In this document: positions 62,334 through 64,000 of the stretch, piece by piece
How positions within the stretch are numbered: position 1 is the first letter of the stretch
Layout: every line of letters starts with the position of its first letter
Assembly (NCBI RefSeq): GCF_034661235.1
Contig: NZ_CP141059.1
Location: 1,728,501 to 1,792,500, forward strand
Direction of reading: 5' to 3'
Length of the DNA: 64,000 nt
Origin: Nocardioides bizhenqiangii
Lineage (GTDB): Bacteria; Actinomycetota; Actinomycetes; Propionibacteriales; Nocardioidaceae
The notes under the pieces: model-generated
What the model was told of the DNA's origin: nothing
Databases searched by the model: none
What the model saw: only the letters and a program-made list of their open reading frames with translations
Made by a program: the position numbers and the translations under genes

Positions 62334-63791
62334 TCAGCCGCTGACCGCGTTGTCGATCAGCAGCTGGTCGCCGTCCTGCACCAGGAAGAGGGTGACCCGC
62401 TCGGTCAGGTTGCCCGAGCCGGGGAAGTCGTACTTGTACGTGTAGGTGACCGTCAGGTCGTCCGGATCGGCCGAGACCTCGAGGATCTCGGGGTTGCTGA
62501 CCGAACCCCAGAACTCGGCGTACTCCGGGCTGCGCGCCTGGTAGTCCGGCGTCAGCAGCGCGAAGCCGGCGTCCGGGTCGTCGGCAGCGGTGGAGACGTA
62601 CGACGACGCGAACGACTCGAGGTCGTCGGCCGACGGCGACGAGTCGGTCGTCTCGTCGCCGGGCTCGGTGGCGGCTTCGTTGTCCGAGCTGGCGTCAGTC
62701 GTCGTGTTCGGCAGCCCCGCCGCGTCGTCCTGGGGATCGTCGTCCCCACCGCCGAGCAAGAGCATCGCTCCGATCGCGGCGAGCACGAGCACCGCGGCCG
62801 CGCCGCCGATCGCCAGCCACAGCTTCCACGGGTGGGTACGGGTCGAGGTGGAGCTCGAGGCGGCGGCTGCGACCGCGGTCGACGTCGGGTTGTCGTCGGT
62901 CGGCGCGTCCGGCGGGTCCGGCGCGGCCGCGACCAGAGGGAGCACCTGCGTGCCGGGGCCGGCCGGGGCACTGTCGGCCGTGCCCTGCGGGCCGGCGTGG
63001 AGGTAGGCCGCGACGTCGTCCATCGTGAGCCGGTTGTCGGGGTCGTGGTCCATGGTCGCCTCGAGCAGCGGTGCGAGCCAGCCCCCGCCCCGGAGCCGCG
63101 GTGGCGGCTCGTGTGCGACCCGGTAGAGCACGCCGAGCACGGCGTTCTCCCCGCTGGTGGCCTCGTAGGGCGGGTGACCCGAGAGAGCGTGGTAGATCGT
63201 CGCTCCGAACGACCACACGTCGCTGGCTGTCGTCGCCGCCGCGCCGGTGGCGACCTCCGGCGCGATGTAGGCGGGGGACCCGGTCACCAGGCCGGTCTGC
63301 GTGAGCGAGGCGTCCGCGACCGCCCGCGCGATGCCGAAGTCGGACAGCTTCGCGGTGCCGTCGAGCGCGATCAGGATGTTGGACGGCTTGACGTCGCGGT
63401 GCACGATCGCCATCCCGTGCGCCGCAGCGAGCGCGTCGGCGACCTGCAGGAGCATCGGGGCCGCCTCCGCGGGGGTGAGCCGGCCGCGATCGCGGATGAG
63501 CTGCGCGAGCGTCGTGCCCTCGACGTACTCGGTCACCAGCCAGGTGTGCTCGCCGTCGTTGACGAAGTCGAAGACGGACACCACGTTGGCGTGGTTGACC
63601 TGAGCGGAGATACGCGCCTCCCGCTCGGCGCGGGAGACGTCGTACGTCGAAGCGCCCGGCGGGAGCCCGATCCGCTTGATCGCGACCGCCCTGCCGAGGA
63701 CCTCGTCCCGGGCCAGCCAGACCGCACCCGACCCGCCCCGTCCGATCTCGCGGTCGAGTGCATACCTGTCGGCCACCCTCATGCTGCTCAT
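62334..63791 (-). CDS. Serine/threonine protein kinase with one membrane helix
   Basis: A 485-residue PknB-like kinase. The catalytic domain has GRGGSGAVWLARD (Gly loop), AIKRI (Lys), HRDVKPSNIL, DFGIA and PEVATG. A Pro/Ala/Ser-rich linker and one membrane helix (AIGGAAAVLVLAAIGAMLLL) lead to an extracellular part with a Ser/Asp-rich linker and a small NTF2/lipoprotein-like domain (VSTAADDPDAGFALLTPDYQARSPEYAEFWGSV). No PASTA repeats. ATG 63791 was chosen at the start of the conserved DRY segment; ATG 63782 is an option. Confidence 0.93.
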   Translation of the reverse strand: MSSMRVADRYALDREIGRGGSGAVWLARDEVLGRAVAIKRIGLPPGASTYDVSRAEREARISAQVNHANVVSVFDFVNDGEHTWLVTEYVEGTTLAQLIRDRGRLTPAEAAPMLLQVADALAAAHGMAIVHRDVKPSNILIALDGTAKLSDFGIARAVADASLTQTGLVTGSPAYIAPEVATGAAATTASDVWSFGATIYHALSGHPPYEATSGENAVLGVLYRVAHEPPPRLRGGGWLAPLLEATMDHDPDNRLTMDDVAAYLHAGPQGTADSAPAGPGTQVLPLVAAAPDPPDAPTDDNPTSTAVAAAASSSTSTRTHPWKLWLAIGGAAAVLVLAAIGAMLLLGGGDDDPQDDAAGLPNTTTDASSDNEAATEPGDETTDSSPSADDLESFASSYVSTAADDPDAGFALLTPDYQARSPEYAEFWGSVSNPEILEVSADPDDLTVTYTYKYDFPGSGNLTERVTLFLVQDGDQLLIDNAVSG

Positions 63792-63939
63792 CTCGTTGGG
63801 AGAGTACCCAGCCGCGCTGTCTTGACCGCTCCGGACATCGAGCGGCGTTCCACCCGTTGGGCAGTCCGGGTGTCGATACGGCAGGCTTGGAGGGTGCTGT
63901 GTGCCTCTCGGCACCTGTCCCAGCAGAGAAAGGACCACC

Positions 63940-64000
63940 GTGTCCGTCGACCCGAACCTCCTCGACGACCTGGAGTGGCGCGGCCTGCTCGCCCACACCA
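63940..64000 (+). CDS. tyrS: Tyrosyl-tRNA synthetase, N-terminal part (cut by window)
   Basis: The GTG at 63940 follows AGAAAGGA at a good distance and encodes MSVDPNLLDDLEWRGLLAHT, which matches the start of actinobacterial TyrS (DELEWRGLIAHS). Only about 20 residues are inside the window, so the assignment rests on this N-terminus. It is divergent from the Ser/Thr kinase gene. Confidence 0.75.
   Translation, partial: MSVDPNLLDDLEWRGLLAHT

Noticed and set aside
1..64000. CRISPR arrays, phage modules, transposases
   Set aside because: No regularly spaced repeats of 25-40 bases, no structural phage genes and no DDE or HUH transposase were found on reading both strands.

Overview
The window is uniformly high-GC with dense coding and frequent GTG/TTG starts. 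It carries dgt, a D-2-hydroxyacid dehydrogenase gene, dnaG and tRNA-Asn at one end and the first codons of tyrS at the other. This gene content points to a high-GC actinobacterium, and the style of the proteins resembles Nocardioides or another Nocardioidaceae; that placement is an inference, because no 16S rRNA is present.

Layout. (1) 1-8.9 kb is core chromosome: a secreted SH3/M15-like protein, a membrane protein divergent from a NarL-type two-component pair, a DUF5994 protein, dgt, a hydroxyacid dehydrogenase, dnaG with a coupled hypothetical gene, and tRNA-Asn. (2) 8.84-24.82 kb is a roughly 16 kb genomic island. It is bounded by the 3' half of tRNA-Asn and a 44-bp copy of it (one mismatch). 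It carries envelope and stress-type genes: LURP-one, cardiolipin synthase-like, AI-2E transporter, two small carboxymuconolactone-decarboxylase-fold proteins, DUF7144, YihY/BrkB, lipoprotein, SulP, MalT-like LuxR regulator, DUF1254, ZIP and a K+ channel. At least three broken gene remnants lie in it, and no integrase was recognised. (3) 24.87-44.34 kb is a catabolic cluster: FAD oxidoreductase, GcvT-like aminomethyltransferase, S9 peptidase, a complete peptide/nickel-type ABC importer, two Rieske oxygenases with carnitine-monooxygenase-like ligand spacing, a sarcosine-oxidase-like flavoenzyme, a TetR regulator, a RemA-like protein, CocE hydrolase, P1 peptidase and an HDAC-fold amidohydrolase. 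Three nearly identical 20-bp palindromes, plus a weaker fourth, sit at the starts of transcription units in this cluster and look like operators of one local regulator. (4) 44.4-50.9 kb holds an MmpL transporter divergent from a large LuxR-family ATPase regulator, then a small monooxygenase-like protein and PhzF. (5) 50.9-64.0 kb is housekeeping and envelope: APH-like kinase, LCP protein, acyltransferase, PIG-L deacetylase, tRNA-Met, VOC protein, a single-domain LuxR protein, an epimerase-like protein, a D12 DNA adenine methyltransferase, a lipoprotein, a PepSY protein divergent from an OmpR/HK pair, a membrane Ser/Thr kinase and the start of tyrS.

How they fit together. The third region reads as one inducible system: import of an oligopeptide or amine-like compound, hydrolysis by peptidases and amidohydrolases, oxidative removal of N-methyl or trimethylamine-type groups by Rieske and flavin enzymes, and transfer of the released C1 unit to folate by the aminomethyltransferase. 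The substrate is not known from the sequence. The island looks old and eroded, with gene fragments and duplicated ends, and its surviving genes are mostly membrane proteins.
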